64,000 nucleotides of DNA. Source: Flagellimonas chongwuensis (lineage in GTDB: Bacteria; Bacteroidota; Bacteroidia; Flavobacteriales; Flavobacteriaceae). The stretch spans positions 1-64,000 of the forward strand of contig NZ_WYET01000005.1 of NCBI RefSeq assembly GCF_013376415.1, given 5' to 3'. Below the pieces are notes generated by a model. The model searched no databases, was not told the origin of the DNA, and saw only the letters and a program-made list of their open reading frames with translations. This document shows positions 45,060-53,848 of this stretch, one piece after another. A program made the position numbers and the translations under genes. Within the stretch, counting starts at the first letter, position 1. Each line of letters starts with the position of its first letter.

Positions 45060-46799
45060 TTAATATCCTTCATTTTGAACAACATTCGGGTTAAAATTTG
45101 TTTCAGATTGTGGTATAGGCCATATATATTCATGGCTTTGAAAGTCCCTTGCCAACTCTGGATAATCTTGATTGTAATTTAATATTTCTGCTTCCAAGGC
45201 ATTCATTCTAATAAGGTCGTCCTTAAACTGCCCTTCAAAGCAAAACTCCAAACGCCTTTCATTTAAAATAAGATTTGAAAACTCTTCTTGGCTCAATCCA
45301 TTTTGAGCATCATGGTTCAAATCGCCATAAGCCCTTCTTCGTACCAAATTCAAAGCATTATATGCCTTAGTTGTAGGACCATTCAACATATTTTCGGCCT
45401 CAGCAATCATTAGATGCACGTCTGCCATTCTCAAATATGGATAATCAAAAGATTCTTGATTCATCACACTAGGTTCCTCAACTTCTTTGATAAATTTATA
45501 TGGCCGCCAATTTTCCATTAAGGTTTCATCCATCATGTTTCCATTTGCATACGAAAACGTAGCAATATTTTGATAAAACCTTGAATTATCTGTCACCAAA
45601 GGGAAAATTACAGGTTCGACGGGCTCGTCACCTTCCTCAAAAAACGAGTTTATAAAGCTAGGAACCAGCAACAAACGGTCATTAAAGGAAATGCCCTGCG
45701 GTCCCCAAGGCACACTATAATTTCCGGAGCCATTAAAAGCGATACTAAAAATAACCTCGGTGTTTGTGCTTTCATTCTCAATTGAAAAAACATCTTCATA
45801 GTTTTCTTCCAATGTATAACCTCCAACAATCTTCTCCAATTCTTCTAAGGCAAGGGCATATTTATCTGTTTGGTACATCGGAAAGCCAGCCATTGTTAGA
45901 TACACTTTTCCAAGCAAGGCTGTTGCCGCTTCCTTTGACGCCCTTTCTTTGGCCAAGCCAGAGGATAAATTCTGCTGTGCAAATATTAGGTCATCTACAA
46001 TTTGATCAAATACATCTTCTCTACCCTGTACATGTGGTGGTGCATTATCCGAATTAAACTCGGCTGTAGTCACCAAAATAGGATTTCCGTAAAGCTTAAC
46101 CAAGTTGAAATATAAAAGTGCGCGTAAAAAACGAAACTCAGATTCAAATCTAACGGCACCGACTTCTTCTTCCAAGGCCTGATCCAACCCTTTTATTTCA
46201 TCCAAACCAATATTTGTAAGTCTAATCACCCTGTAATGTTCAGACCAAACTTCATTTATTACATAATCACTTGGTTGAAAATAATACTGATCCAAATCAC
46301 CAAATCTGCCCATCGAATTGGGGTTTATTCTAGCTATATTCGTTCCTATATCTCCCCAATAGTGGGAGTAACCATTGGCATCAAATAAAAACTCTGTTTT
46401 TAATTGGTTATATATATTGTTCAAAAGGATATCAAAGTCAACAGGAGTTTCAGAAATTGGGTCAGGTCCCATTATGGCCTCGACTACCTCAACCTGATTT
46501 TCTTTCACCGCTACTTGGATTGTCACACCAACATCTGAAAATGATGGGGTTAAATTAACCTCATAATTTCCAACCGGTATATCGTTGAAAACAACTTTCC
46601 CCATCTCATTTGTTATTTTCTCGACGGTTTTGGGAACTGTGGAAACCGTAACATCGGGGATGGCTGTGCCACTTTCATAGACTGCTTTTACTTCCAAACT
46701 ACCTAGTTGCTCTGATTCAAATTCATCTCCTTGATTTTCAGAACAAGAAAATGAAATGAATACAAATACAATTGACAAATAGCAAAAGATTCTTCTCAT
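45060..46799 (-). CDS. SusD/RagB-family lipoprotein with fused N-terminal carboxypeptidase-regulatory-like domain, no SusC partner nearby
   Basis: 579 residues. Lipoprotein signal with Cys 19 (ISFSC). Residues about 33-112 form a carboxypeptidase-regulatory-like beta domain (GSLEVKAVYESGTAIPDVTV, EMGKVVFNDIPVGNYEVNL), an element usually found at the N-terminus of SusC-type receptors. The SusD part follows: SEHYRVIRLTNIGLDEI, GAVRFESEFRFLRALLYFNL, LVKLYGNPILVT, ALLGKVYLTMAG and a C-terminal LILNERRLEFCFEG. SusD proteins bind glycans or peptides at the outer membrane as a lid on SusC. No SusC/TonB-dependent receptor lies within the window, so it is an orphan. Confidence 0.9.
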   Translation of the reverse strand: MRRIFCYLSIVFVFISFSCSENQGDEFESEQLGSLEVKAVYESGTAIPDVTVSTVPKTVEKITNEMGKVVFNDIPVGNYEVNLTPSFSDVGVTIQVAVKENQVEVVEAIMGPDPISETPVDFDILLNNIYNQLKTEFLFDANGYSHYWGDIGTNIARINPNSMGRFGDLDQYYFQPSDYVINEVWSEHYRVIRLTNIGLDEIKGLDQALEEEVGAVRFESEFRFLRALLYFNLVKLYGNPILVTTAEFNSDNAPPHVQGREDVFDQIVDDLIFAQQNLSSGLAKERASKEAATALLGKVYLTMAGFPMYQTDKYALALEELEKIVGGYTLEENYEDVFSIENESTNTEVIFSIAFNGSGNYSVPWGPQGISFNDRLLLVPSFINSFFEEGDEPVEPVIFPLVTDNSRFYQNIATFSYANGNMMDETLMENWRPYKFIKEVEEPSVMNQESFDYPYLRMADVHLMIAEAENMLNGPTTKAYNALNLVRRRAYGDLNHDAQNGLSQEEFSNLILNERRLEFCFEGQFKDDLIRMNALEAEILNYNQDYPELARDFQSHEYIWPIPQSETNFNPNVVQNEGY

Positions 46800-46902
46800 A
46801 AGAGGTTGTTTTGTTGTTGAATAATCTTTTGGTCGAGATTATATTGTTTCCAAAATAAAGAATCTCTGCAATAAACCCTTAAACTACTAGCATTCAAAAT
46901 AG

Positions 46903-49449
46903 TTAAGCCGAATTTCTACTCGCATTAATGTTTCCGTACAAGGAGCGGGTCACGATTTTCTCGTACAATTCCTTGTACTCGGAATTTTGCGTGATGTGAT
47001 ACAAGGCGTTTTGTTGAATCACCAATAGCGGCAATACAATCTTTTCCCTGATTTTTACGGATTCCCTCGATACAGCTTCGTCTTCCATCAAAATCTTGAG
47101 TCCGGAAATCTGTAGAAGCATCTTTTTGGACAATTGATATTCTTCATAAAGAATCTTCCAGAAATCACCAAACTCAGGGTCTTCTTTCATGTAACTGGTC
47201 AAATCAAAATTGGTCTTCGCCAAGGACATCATACTGTTCAACATCAATGCCTTAAAGAAAGGAACCTCTTTGTATAGTTTCTTCACCTCGTTCAATCTTC
47301 CTTCTTCCTTCAGCTTTTGTATGGCCGATCCTAAACCAAAGTACCCGGGCACATTCTGTTTTAGTTGGCTCCAAGACCCTACGAAGGAGATAGCACGCAA
47401 ATCGGCCAGTGTCAATTGTTTTGCGCTACCACGTTTACCGGGCCTACTTCCTATGTTAGCTTTGGTATAATATTTTAGCGTACTCCTATTTTCCAAATAC
47501 GGGATAAACTTGTCGTGCTGTTTTAGGGCATCGTATTTATCAAAACTGAGTTCGGAAAGTTCCTCGATCAACTTCCTTTGCGAAGCGGAAATGGTAAGCT
47601 CCTTTCCAAATAGGTTATTGCTCAACCCAGCGGTCAACAACTGCTCGGAATTGTGCATAAACTGCTCTTTGGTGCCATAAGTACTGGTAATGGTCTGCCC
47701 TTGGATGGTTAACTGAATCTCGTGGTTGGCCACATCCTTGGTCTGAGCCGCATAGAATCTGTGGGTTTTACCACCTCCCCTTGCCGGTGGGCCTCCCCTA
47801 CCATCAAAAAATATGGCTGCGATACCATTTTTCTTGCACACCTTGCTCAGTGTTTCCTTGGTCTTTAAAATGGACCAGTTCGCTTTTAGGTAACCACCAT
47901 CTTTTGTTCCGTCGGAGAAGCCGAGCATTATGGTATGTATATCTCTTCTTCGTTCTAAATGCTGTCTGTATTTTGGAATATCGAACAGAGTCTGCATCAC
48001 TTCTTCGGAAGCATCCATACCTTTCATGGTTTCGAACAACGGAACAATATCGAAAGTGATATCCTTCTCGTTCCATCCGCACCATCTGAACAATCCGAAA
48101 ACGAACAATACTGAGAAAATATCCTCCGAGTTACTGATGATATATCGGTTGCAACCATCTTCTCCGTTCTTCTCTTGAATGGCTTTCAAGTTTTGGATGT
48201 TGACAATGGTGTCCTTCACAATGTCATCATCAAAATCCTTTGGATTTAATTTAAAGTCTTTCTCCAACAACATCTTCACCAGCTCTTTTTCTTTGAGCTC
48301 GTCCAAGCTTTCCTTAATGATACCGTTCTTTTTGAGAACAGATTCCACCACCAAGGTATGCTTGCTATGGTCTTGACGGATATCCAACGTGGCAAAATGG
48401 GTTTTAAAAATATGGACCTTGTCTATAAACTGGTCCAACTCATCCAAATACAATTCGTGATAATATTCAACCAATTGCTGCCTCACATCGCTTAAATGCC
48501 CAATAATTTCCTCGTAGGAAATTGGTGCAGTAGGGTCGAACATGGCATGATATAGTTTGGTACTCAACGCATTGATATCCTCCTGCATACTTTTGAACGT
48601 GAGTTTTTTACGAAGATTCTTCAATTCGTTGTAATAGCACTTCATCAAGGTCAATCGTAGTTCATCGGCCACTTGTTTGGTAATGTCTGCCGTTACAAAA
48701 GGATTTCCATCACGGTCGCCGCCTGGCCAAAAACCAAGTTTCATCAGGTTATAGTTCTCGAACTTCTCGTCGCGGATATTGCTCTTTACATATTGATACA
48801 ATTCTCCGACAGCATCATAATAGGTGTTACGAAGAATATAGATGATATTTTTCGCCTCATCCAAAGGCGTTGGTTTTTTGGCATTGATCAAGGATGTTAA
48901 ACCCAATTGCTGAAGGGTCACATCAATGTCATGAATTCTATCTTCATCAATCAAAGAACGGAGTTCGGCAATAATATCTAGAACTGCTGGCGTGTAAAAT
49001 TGCGTTGGGTGGGCCGTTAATACAATACGTGCACTAAAGGTGGAAAGTTTTTTGGAGACCTTGTCCCAATTTTTGGTACGGTTCACCAACTCAAAATAAT
49101 CTGGAATGGTCAAAGAACTACTGTATTCCTGTAGTTTGGGAAATGCGGAATCTTCCACACTATCATAAAGTACCACTTGACGCTCCACATATTGAACAAT
49201 CCTGAACATAAAATCCAAACGTTCCCGCTCGTCCTGAATATCCACGAAGTTGGAGAAGAATACCTCCAAAATTTCTTGGGGATCTTTACCCGCCTTTAAT
49301 CCCTTTTCGCACTGATCTAGCAAAAGTGGGATAAGTATCCCTACGTTTTCCACATTCTTGTAGGGCAAGCTTAGGAAAAGGCTATTGTAGATGTTGAATT
49401 TATTGGTTACTGATTTTTTAAACTCTTCTAACCGTTTAGTTTGCTGCAT
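46903..49449 (-). CDS. ppc: Phosphoenolpyruvate carboxylase
   Basis: 848 residues. VLTAHPTQFYTPAVL (catalytic His, about residue 153), GFWPGGDRDGNPFV, IMLGFSDGTKDGGY and FFDGRGGPPARGGGKTH are the PEPC signatures. It carboxylates PEP to oxaloacetate to refill the TCA cycle. The C-terminus ends TRSLYGNINASRNSA rather than the usual NTG that binds inhibitors, a deviation also possible in Bacteroidetes PEPCs. It is a single-gene unit, with 173 bp to yaaA's 3' end on the right. Confidence 0.96.
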   Translation of the reverse strand: MQQTKRLEEFKKSVTNKFNIYNSLFLSLPYKNVENVGILIPLLLDQCEKGLKAGKDPQEILEVFFSNFVDIQDERERLDFMFRIVQYVERQVVLYDSVEDSAFPKLQEYSSSLTIPDYFELVNRTKNWDKVSKKLSTFSARIVLTAHPTQFYTPAVLDIIAELRSLIDEDRIHDIDVTLQQLGLTSLINAKKPTPLDEAKNIIYILRNTYYDAVGELYQYVKSNIRDEKFENYNLMKLGFWPGGDRDGNPFVTADITKQVADELRLTLMKCYYNELKNLRKKLTFKSMQEDINALSTKLYHAMFDPTAPISYEEIIGHLSDVRQQLVEYYHELYLDELDQFIDKVHIFKTHFATLDIRQDHSKHTLVVESVLKKNGIIKESLDELKEKELVKMLLEKDFKLNPKDFDDDIVKDTIVNIQNLKAIQEKNGEDGCNRYIISNSEDIFSVLFVFGLFRWCGWNEKDITFDIVPLFETMKGMDASEEVMQTLFDIPKYRQHLERRRDIHTIMLGFSDGTKDGGYLKANWSILKTKETLSKVCKKNGIAAIFFDGRGGPPARGGGKTHRFYAAQTKDVANHEIQLTIQGQTITSTYGTKEQFMHNSEQLLTAGLSNNLFGKELTISASQRKLIEELSELSFDKYDALKQHDKFIPYLENRSTLKYYTKANIGSRPGKRGSAKQLTLADLRAISFVGSWSQLKQNVPGYFGLGSAIQKLKEEGRLNEVKKLYKEVPFFKALMLNSMMSLAKTNFDLTSYMKEDPEFGDFWKILYEEYQLSKKMLLQISGLKILMEDEAVSRESVKIREKIVLPLLVIQQNALYHITQNSEYKELYEKIVTRSLYGNINASRNSA

Positions 49450-49622
49450 GTATCTGTTTTATGTTAGTGTTAAAAAATAGTCAAACACTCAAAGGTCGTG
49501 AATAATGTGTAACCTCTGGGTTAAATTTAAGTGTATCACAATTTAAGGCATGCGCACTTTAATCGTAACAACGCACCTTATCGACTATAACTTAAATAAT
49601 ACTTCGGATTTTACCAAAGTTT

Positions 49623-50384
49623 TTATCGGATGAAAACGGGTTCGTTTTTCTTTACCGTGTGTTCTTCACTATAGAGATATCCATCGTAGTCAAAATTCTT
49701 GATATCGTCCAGTGTTTTCGCTCCCGAATCCAGAATATAACGCACCATGGAACCACGGGCTTTTTTGGCAAAAAAGCTGATGATCTTCAATTTATCGTTT
49801 TTCCAATCCTTGAAGACCGGGGCAATTACCGGAACCTTTAGCGCTTTGGTATCAACCGCATTAAAATACTCGTTGCTTGCCAAGTTGACAAAAAGTTCAT
49901 CATCCTTAAGTTCGTCGTTCAAGAAAGTAACAATGTCTTTCTTCCAGAACTCGTACAGGTTCTTTTTGCGGCCTACTTTAAGCTGCGTTCCCATTTCCAA
50001 TCGATAGGGTTGCATTAGATCCAAAGGCTTTAAAACACCGTACAGACCAGACAAAATTCGTAGAGTATCCTGCAATCGGTCCAGCTTGTCCTCTGGAATG
50101 GTGTAGGCATCCAATCCTTGGTACACATCGCCATTGAACGCATACACTGCAGGTCTTGCATTTTCCGTAGTAAAGGGTGTATCAAATTTTTGATTGCGTT
50201 CCCAATTCAGGTCCGCGAGCTTATCGGAAATGGACATTAAATCCATCAACGCTTTCGGCTTTTTCTTTTTGAGTACGGAATTAAGTTTTTTCGCTTGTTC
50301 CAAAAATTCGGGCTGGGTATATTTTGATGTGGGCAAAGCGGTTTCATAATCCAACGACTTTGCAGGAGATATCACAATTTTCAT
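49623..50384 (-). CDS. yaaA: Peroxide stress protein YaaA
   Basis: 253 residues, DUF328 family: [54 protein letters not shown] and [21 protein letters not shown] are all present, with the C-terminal [15 protein letters not shown]. YaaA limits free iron and DNA damage during peroxide stress in E. coli. It stands alone, about 90 bp from rluD. Confidence 0.94.
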   Translation of the reverse strand: MKIVISPAKSLDYETALPTSKYTQPEFLEQAKKLNSVLKKKKPKALMDLMSISDKLADLNWERNQKFDTPFTTENARPAVYAFNGDVYQGLDAYTIPEDKLDRLQDTLRILSGLYGVLKPLDLMQPYRLEMGTQLKVGRKKNLYEFWKKDIVTFLNDELKDDELFVNLASNEYFNAVDTKALKVPVIAPVFKDWKNDKLKIISFFAKKARGSMVRYILDSGAKTLDDIKNFDYDGYLYSEEHTVKKNEPVFIR

Positions 50385-50472
50385 CTTCTTCTAATTTTTG
50401 TAAAAATAACGATGATTTTAGTTTTTTGGAAGCGCATTCCAATGGTGTTTTCAATCTAAAGATTGAAGAAAA

Positions 50473-51519
50473 CTATGATTCGTGATGTTTGGCATACCCT
50501 CGCCATTTTTCGATTCCGTTCACCATATCCTCAGGAAGTTCGGAATCAAATCGCATAAATTTGCCAGTAACCGGATGCTCAAAACCAAGTGTTTTGGCAT
50601 GCAAAGCTTGTCGGGGCAAAGCCTTAAAGGCATTTTCCACAAACTGCTTGTATTTGGTAAAAGTTGTTCCTTTCAGAATTTTATCGCCGCCATAACGCTC
50701 ATCATTGAACAGGGTGTGTCCAATATATTTCATATGCACCCGAATTTGATGGGTCCTACCTGTTTCCAATTTACAGGAAACCAATGTAACATAGCCTAAA
50801 CGTTCGATGACCTTGTAATGGGTCACTGCTTCTTTGCCATCACTTCCATCGGGAAAGACCATCATTTGCAAACGATTTTTAGGGTTTCGGGCTATATGCC
50901 CTTCAATGGTTCCCTCATCTTCCTCTACATTGCCCCAGACCAAGGCCACATATTCACGTTCACTGGTCTTTTCAAAAAATTGTTGGGCCAAATGCGTCAT
51001 GGCAATCTCCGTTTTGGCAATCACCAACAAGCCAGAAGTGTCCTTATCAATTCGGTGGACAAGTCCAGGCCTGTCCGAACTATTGTTTGGCAGGTTCTCG
51101 AAATGATAGACCAAGGCATTGATCAAGGTTCCCGAGTAATTTCCGTGCCCGGGATGCACTACCATGCCAGCGGGTTTGTTCACCACCAATAGCACATCAT
51201 CTTCATAAACAATATCCAAAGGAATGTTCTCTGGGGTCAGTAAAAACTCGTAAGGCGGATGTTCGAACATTACCTTTACCTCATCTCCGGCCTTTACTTT
51301 ATAATTCTGTTTTACAATGGAGCCATTCACCCAGATATGTCCTTTTTTGGCTGCCTGTTGAATCTTGTTACGTGTAGCATTCTCAATAAAGTTCATCAAG
51401 AATTTATCCACACGCAATGGCTCTTGCCCTTTGGACGCAATAAAACTATGATGTTCGTAGAGGTCGTCCTGCGAAAGCTCGTCCTGAGAAAAATCTTCTT
51501 GATTATCCGAAATATCCAT
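50473..51519 (-). CDS. rluD: RluA/RluD family 23S rRNA pseudouridine synthase
   Basis: 348 residues from ATG 51517-51519 (MDISDNQEDFSQDELSQ). The frame is open further upstream but that part lies over the PASTA gene. S4 RNA-binding domain about 35-95 (RVDKFLMNFIENATRNKIQ), catalytic Asp in LVHRIDKDTSGLLVIAKT, and GRTHQIRVHMKYIGHTLFND. The order PASTA-rluD-ddl-coaD nearby is typical of flavobacteria; the specific target uridines are assigned by family only. Start lies 1 bp past the PASTA stop, so translation is likely coupled. Confidence 0.9.
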   Translation of the reverse strand: MDISDNQEDFSQDELSQDDLYEHHSFIASKGQEPLRVDKFLMNFIENATRNKIQQAAKKGHIWVNGSIVKQNYKVKAGDEVKVMFEHPPYEFLLTPENIPLDIVYEDDVLLVVNKPAGMVVHPGHGNYSGTLINALVYHFENLPNNSSDRPGLVHRIDKDTSGLLVIAKTEIAMTHLAQQFFEKTSEREYVALVWGNVEEDEGTIEGHIARNPKNRLQMMVFPDGSDGKEAVTHYKVIERLGYVTLVSCKLETGRTHQIRVHMKYIGHTLFNDERYGGDKILKGTTFTKYKQFVENAFKALPRQALHAKTLGFEHPVTGKFMRFDSELPEDMVNGIEKWRGYAKHHES

Positions 51520-51520
51520 C

Positions 51521-52108
51521 TTAGTTGGATTCTGCCTGTACCCTTGCACTTCCCGGGATGGTTCCGTTACCACAGATCAGCTCAATTTTTGAAGTCTTGG
51601 GCAATTTGTCTCCGGGTTTCAGGTATTTTCCCTTGTGCTTCATATTGTATACCATGTCCTTGCCCAGTTCATCGATATAGGTAACACGTTCCACATCCAA
51701 ACCAACCGCTCTTAACATTGAGGCGGCATTACGTTGCGTAACTTGGATAATATCCGGCACACTTACCTTTTTATAGCCCGATGGATTGACCGTAAAATAA
51801 ATTTTACGGTTGGACTTTACCTTGTTGCCCGCAGGCGGATTCTGGTCCAATATGGAAAAACGGGGATAGTCTGGATTATATTCGGACGAATCCAATACTT
51901 GATATCTTAATCCGGCATCTTCAACGGCCTTTCTCATTTCCGAAACCGACATTTTGGAAAAGTCCGGTACCTCAACAAACTCACCATGGTTGGTGGTGCT
52001 CTTAAGCCACTGTAGAGATATAAATACCAACACTAGAATAGCCAAAACAGCCAATCCCAGTTGAATCAAAAAAGTCTTGCTTTTTAAAAAGTTGAGAAAA
52101 TTTTTCAT
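51521..52108 (-). CDS. PASTA-domain membrane protein
   Basis: 195 residues from the Met at 52106-52108 (MKNFLNFLKSKTFLIQLG); an ATG at 52117 would add three residues. One membrane helix about 15-35, then PASTA domains: VEVPDFSKMSVSEMRKAVEDAG (about 45-110) and KVSVPDIIQVTQRNAASMLRAVG (about 115-185). PASTA domains bind peptidoglycan or beta-lactams. No kinase domain is attached. It is divergent from ddl, another cell-wall gene, and directly upstream of rluD. Confidence 0.9.
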   Translation of the reverse strand: MKNFLNFLKSKTFLIQLGLAVLAILVLVFISLQWLKSTTNHGEFVEVPDFSKMSVSEMRKAVEDAGLRYQVLDSSEYNPDYPRFSILDQNPPAGNKVKSNRKIYFTVNPSGYKKVSVPDIIQVTQRNAASMLRAVGLDVERVTYIDELGKDMVYNMKHKGKYLKPGDKLPKTSKIELICGNGTIPGSARVQAESN

Positions 52109-52127
52109 GTAGTTCACCTTATCGGAA

Positions 52128-52135
52128 CAAATATA
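52128..52135 (-). promoter_or_regulatory. -7 element of the PASTA-rluD operon
   Basis: Minus strand TATATTTG, exact TAnnTTTG, 10-20 bases before the possible PASTA starts; the leader would be short. No -33 at standard spacing. Confidence 0.42.
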
Positions 52136-52187
52136 GGAAAGCCAACCCTTTTTTCTTTATTTTGGCTTCGCGTTATTTTACAAGACA

Positions 52188-53162
52188 ATGAAAAAGAACA
52201 TTGCCATCATCATGGGCGGCTATTCCAGTGAGTACAATATTTCCATCAAAAGTGGAAACGTGGTGCACAAATATTTGGACAAAGAAAAATACAACCCCTA
52301 CCGAATTGTTATCACTAAAGATAAGTGGTATTATCTGGATGAACTGGAGCAGGAGCACCTTGTAGAAAGGTCGGATTTTAGTGTTGAGATACATGGCAAA
52401 AAGATTGAATTTGATTGCGTTTTCAATGCGATTCATGGAACCCCCGGGGAAGATGGCCTTATGCAAGCGTATTTTGAACTTCTTGGACTGCCGCATACCT
52501 CTTGCAATCATTATGAAGCTGCATTGACTTTTAATAAGAGAGATTTATTGAGTGCATTAAAGCCCTACAATGTCCCTTGTGCCACTTCCTACTTTTTAAA
52601 CAAGGGCCAAAGCATTGATGAAGATACCATTGTGGATAAAGTGGGCCTACCTTGTTTTGTAAAGGCTAACCGAGCAGGAAGCAGTTACGGGGTCTCAAAG
52701 GTATATGACAAGGAAACATTGGCAGATGCCATACAAAGTGCGTTTAAGGAAGATTCACAGATCATCATAGAATCCTTTTTGGATGGTACGGAAGTTTCGG
52801 TCGGGGTGATTACTTTCAATAACGAAGTAAAGGTTCTCCCTGCCACCGAAATTATCTCGGAGAACGATTTTTTTGATTTTGAGGCCAAATACCTGGGCAA
52901 ATCACAAGAGATTACACCTGCAAGGATTACGGAAAAGCAGGAATCCAATGTAAGGCAACTTGCCGAATTTATATATAAGACCTTAGGACTTAAAGGATAC
53001 ACAAGGAGCGAATTCATTTTTATTGGTGATGAGCCACACCTTCTTGAAATAAATACAACCCCGGGCTTAACCGAGGAAAGCCTTCTTCCGCAGCAGGCAA
53101 ATACGGCAGGAATTAGCTTAGGAGAGCTATTTGATAGCGCCATTGTTGAAGCTTTGCGATAG
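52188..53162 (+). CDS. ddl: D-alanine--D-alanine ligase
   Basis: 324 residues, ATP-grasp. MKKNIAIIMGGYSSEYNISI, NAIHGTPGEDGLMQAYFELL, VKANRAGSSYGVSKV, ITPARI and the C-terminal EINTTPGLTEESLLPQQA give substrate and Mg sites. It makes D-Ala-D-Ala for peptidoglycan. It is followed by coaD (33-bp gap) and is divergent from the PASTA gene. Confidence 0.97.
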   Translation: MKKNIAIIMGGYSSEYNISIKSGNVVHKYLDKEKYNPYRIVITKDKWYYLDELEQEHLVERSDFSVEIHGKKIEFDCVFNAIHGTPGEDGLMQAYFELLGLPHTSCNHYEAALTFNKRDLLSALKPYNVPCATSYFLNKGQSIDEDTIVDKVGLPCFVKANRAGSSYGVSKVYDKETLADAIQSAFKEDSQIIIESFLDGTEVSVGVITFNNEVKVLPATEIISENDFFDFEAKYLGKSQEITPARITEKQESNVRQLAEFIYKTLGLKGYTRSEFIFIGDEPHLLEINTTPGLTEESLLPQQANTAGISLGELFDSAIVEALR

Positions 53163-53195
53163 AAACCGTATTTTTAAGAAACTTTAAACCACAAC

Positions 53196-53651
53196 ATGAG
53201 ACGCGCATTGTTCCCCGGTTCCTTTGACCCTCTTACTTTAGGGCATTACGATATAATTAAAAGAGGCGTTACCCTTTTTGATGAATTGGTTATCGCCATA
53301 GGAATCAATGCCGATAAAAATTACATGTTCACTTTAGAGGAAAGGGTAAAGTTTATTGAGGAAGCATTTAAGAACGAACCTAAAATCAAAGTTACCACCT
53401 ACAAGGGGATGACGGTGGACTTTTGCAAAAAAATAGAGGCTTCATTTATTCTTAGAGGACTACGTAATCCAGCGGATTTCGAGTTTGAAAAGGCCATTGC
53501 ACACACCAATAGAAAGTTATCGGAGATTGAAACGGTATTTCTATTGACATCCTCAGGAAAATCTTACATCAGCTCATCAATAGTTCGGGATGTAATCAGA
53601 AATGGAGGGGACTACACAGGTCTGGTGCCAGAGACCGTTGTAGTAAAATAA
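53196..53651 (+). CDS. coaD: Phosphopantetheine adenylyltransferase
   Basis: 151 residues. FPGSFDPLTLGHYDIIKR contains the TxGH nucleotide motif; YKGMTVDFCKK, LRGLRNPADFEFEKAIAHTN and the KSYISSSIVRDVI signature (ISSTxVR-type) complete the family. It makes dephospho-CoA in CoA synthesis. It is the last gene of the ddl unit; the next gene is 197 bp away with its own likely promoter. Confidence 0.97.
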   Translation: MRRALFPGSFDPLTLGHYDIIKRGVTLFDELVIAIGINADKNYMFTLEERVKFIEEAFKNEPKIKVTTYKGMTVDFCKKIEASFILRGLRNPADFEFEKAIAHTNRKLSEIETVFLLTSSGKSYISSSIVRDVIRNGGDYTGLVPETVVVK

Positions 53652-53848
53652 CCGTCTCCTTTCCGTTCATCGAATATAGTTTGTAAGTAAATTCTTTCTT
53701 TCTATATTTATAGAAACCATGGCCAACCCTTTGGATACAACATTAATGATTGCTTTCGCAACATAATGTGCATTGTATCGACCAAATAATTATAGCTTAG
53801 TCGGAAATTTCTGAGCAAGCAGTAACGTTTTTTAAACAACCCCGAGTT

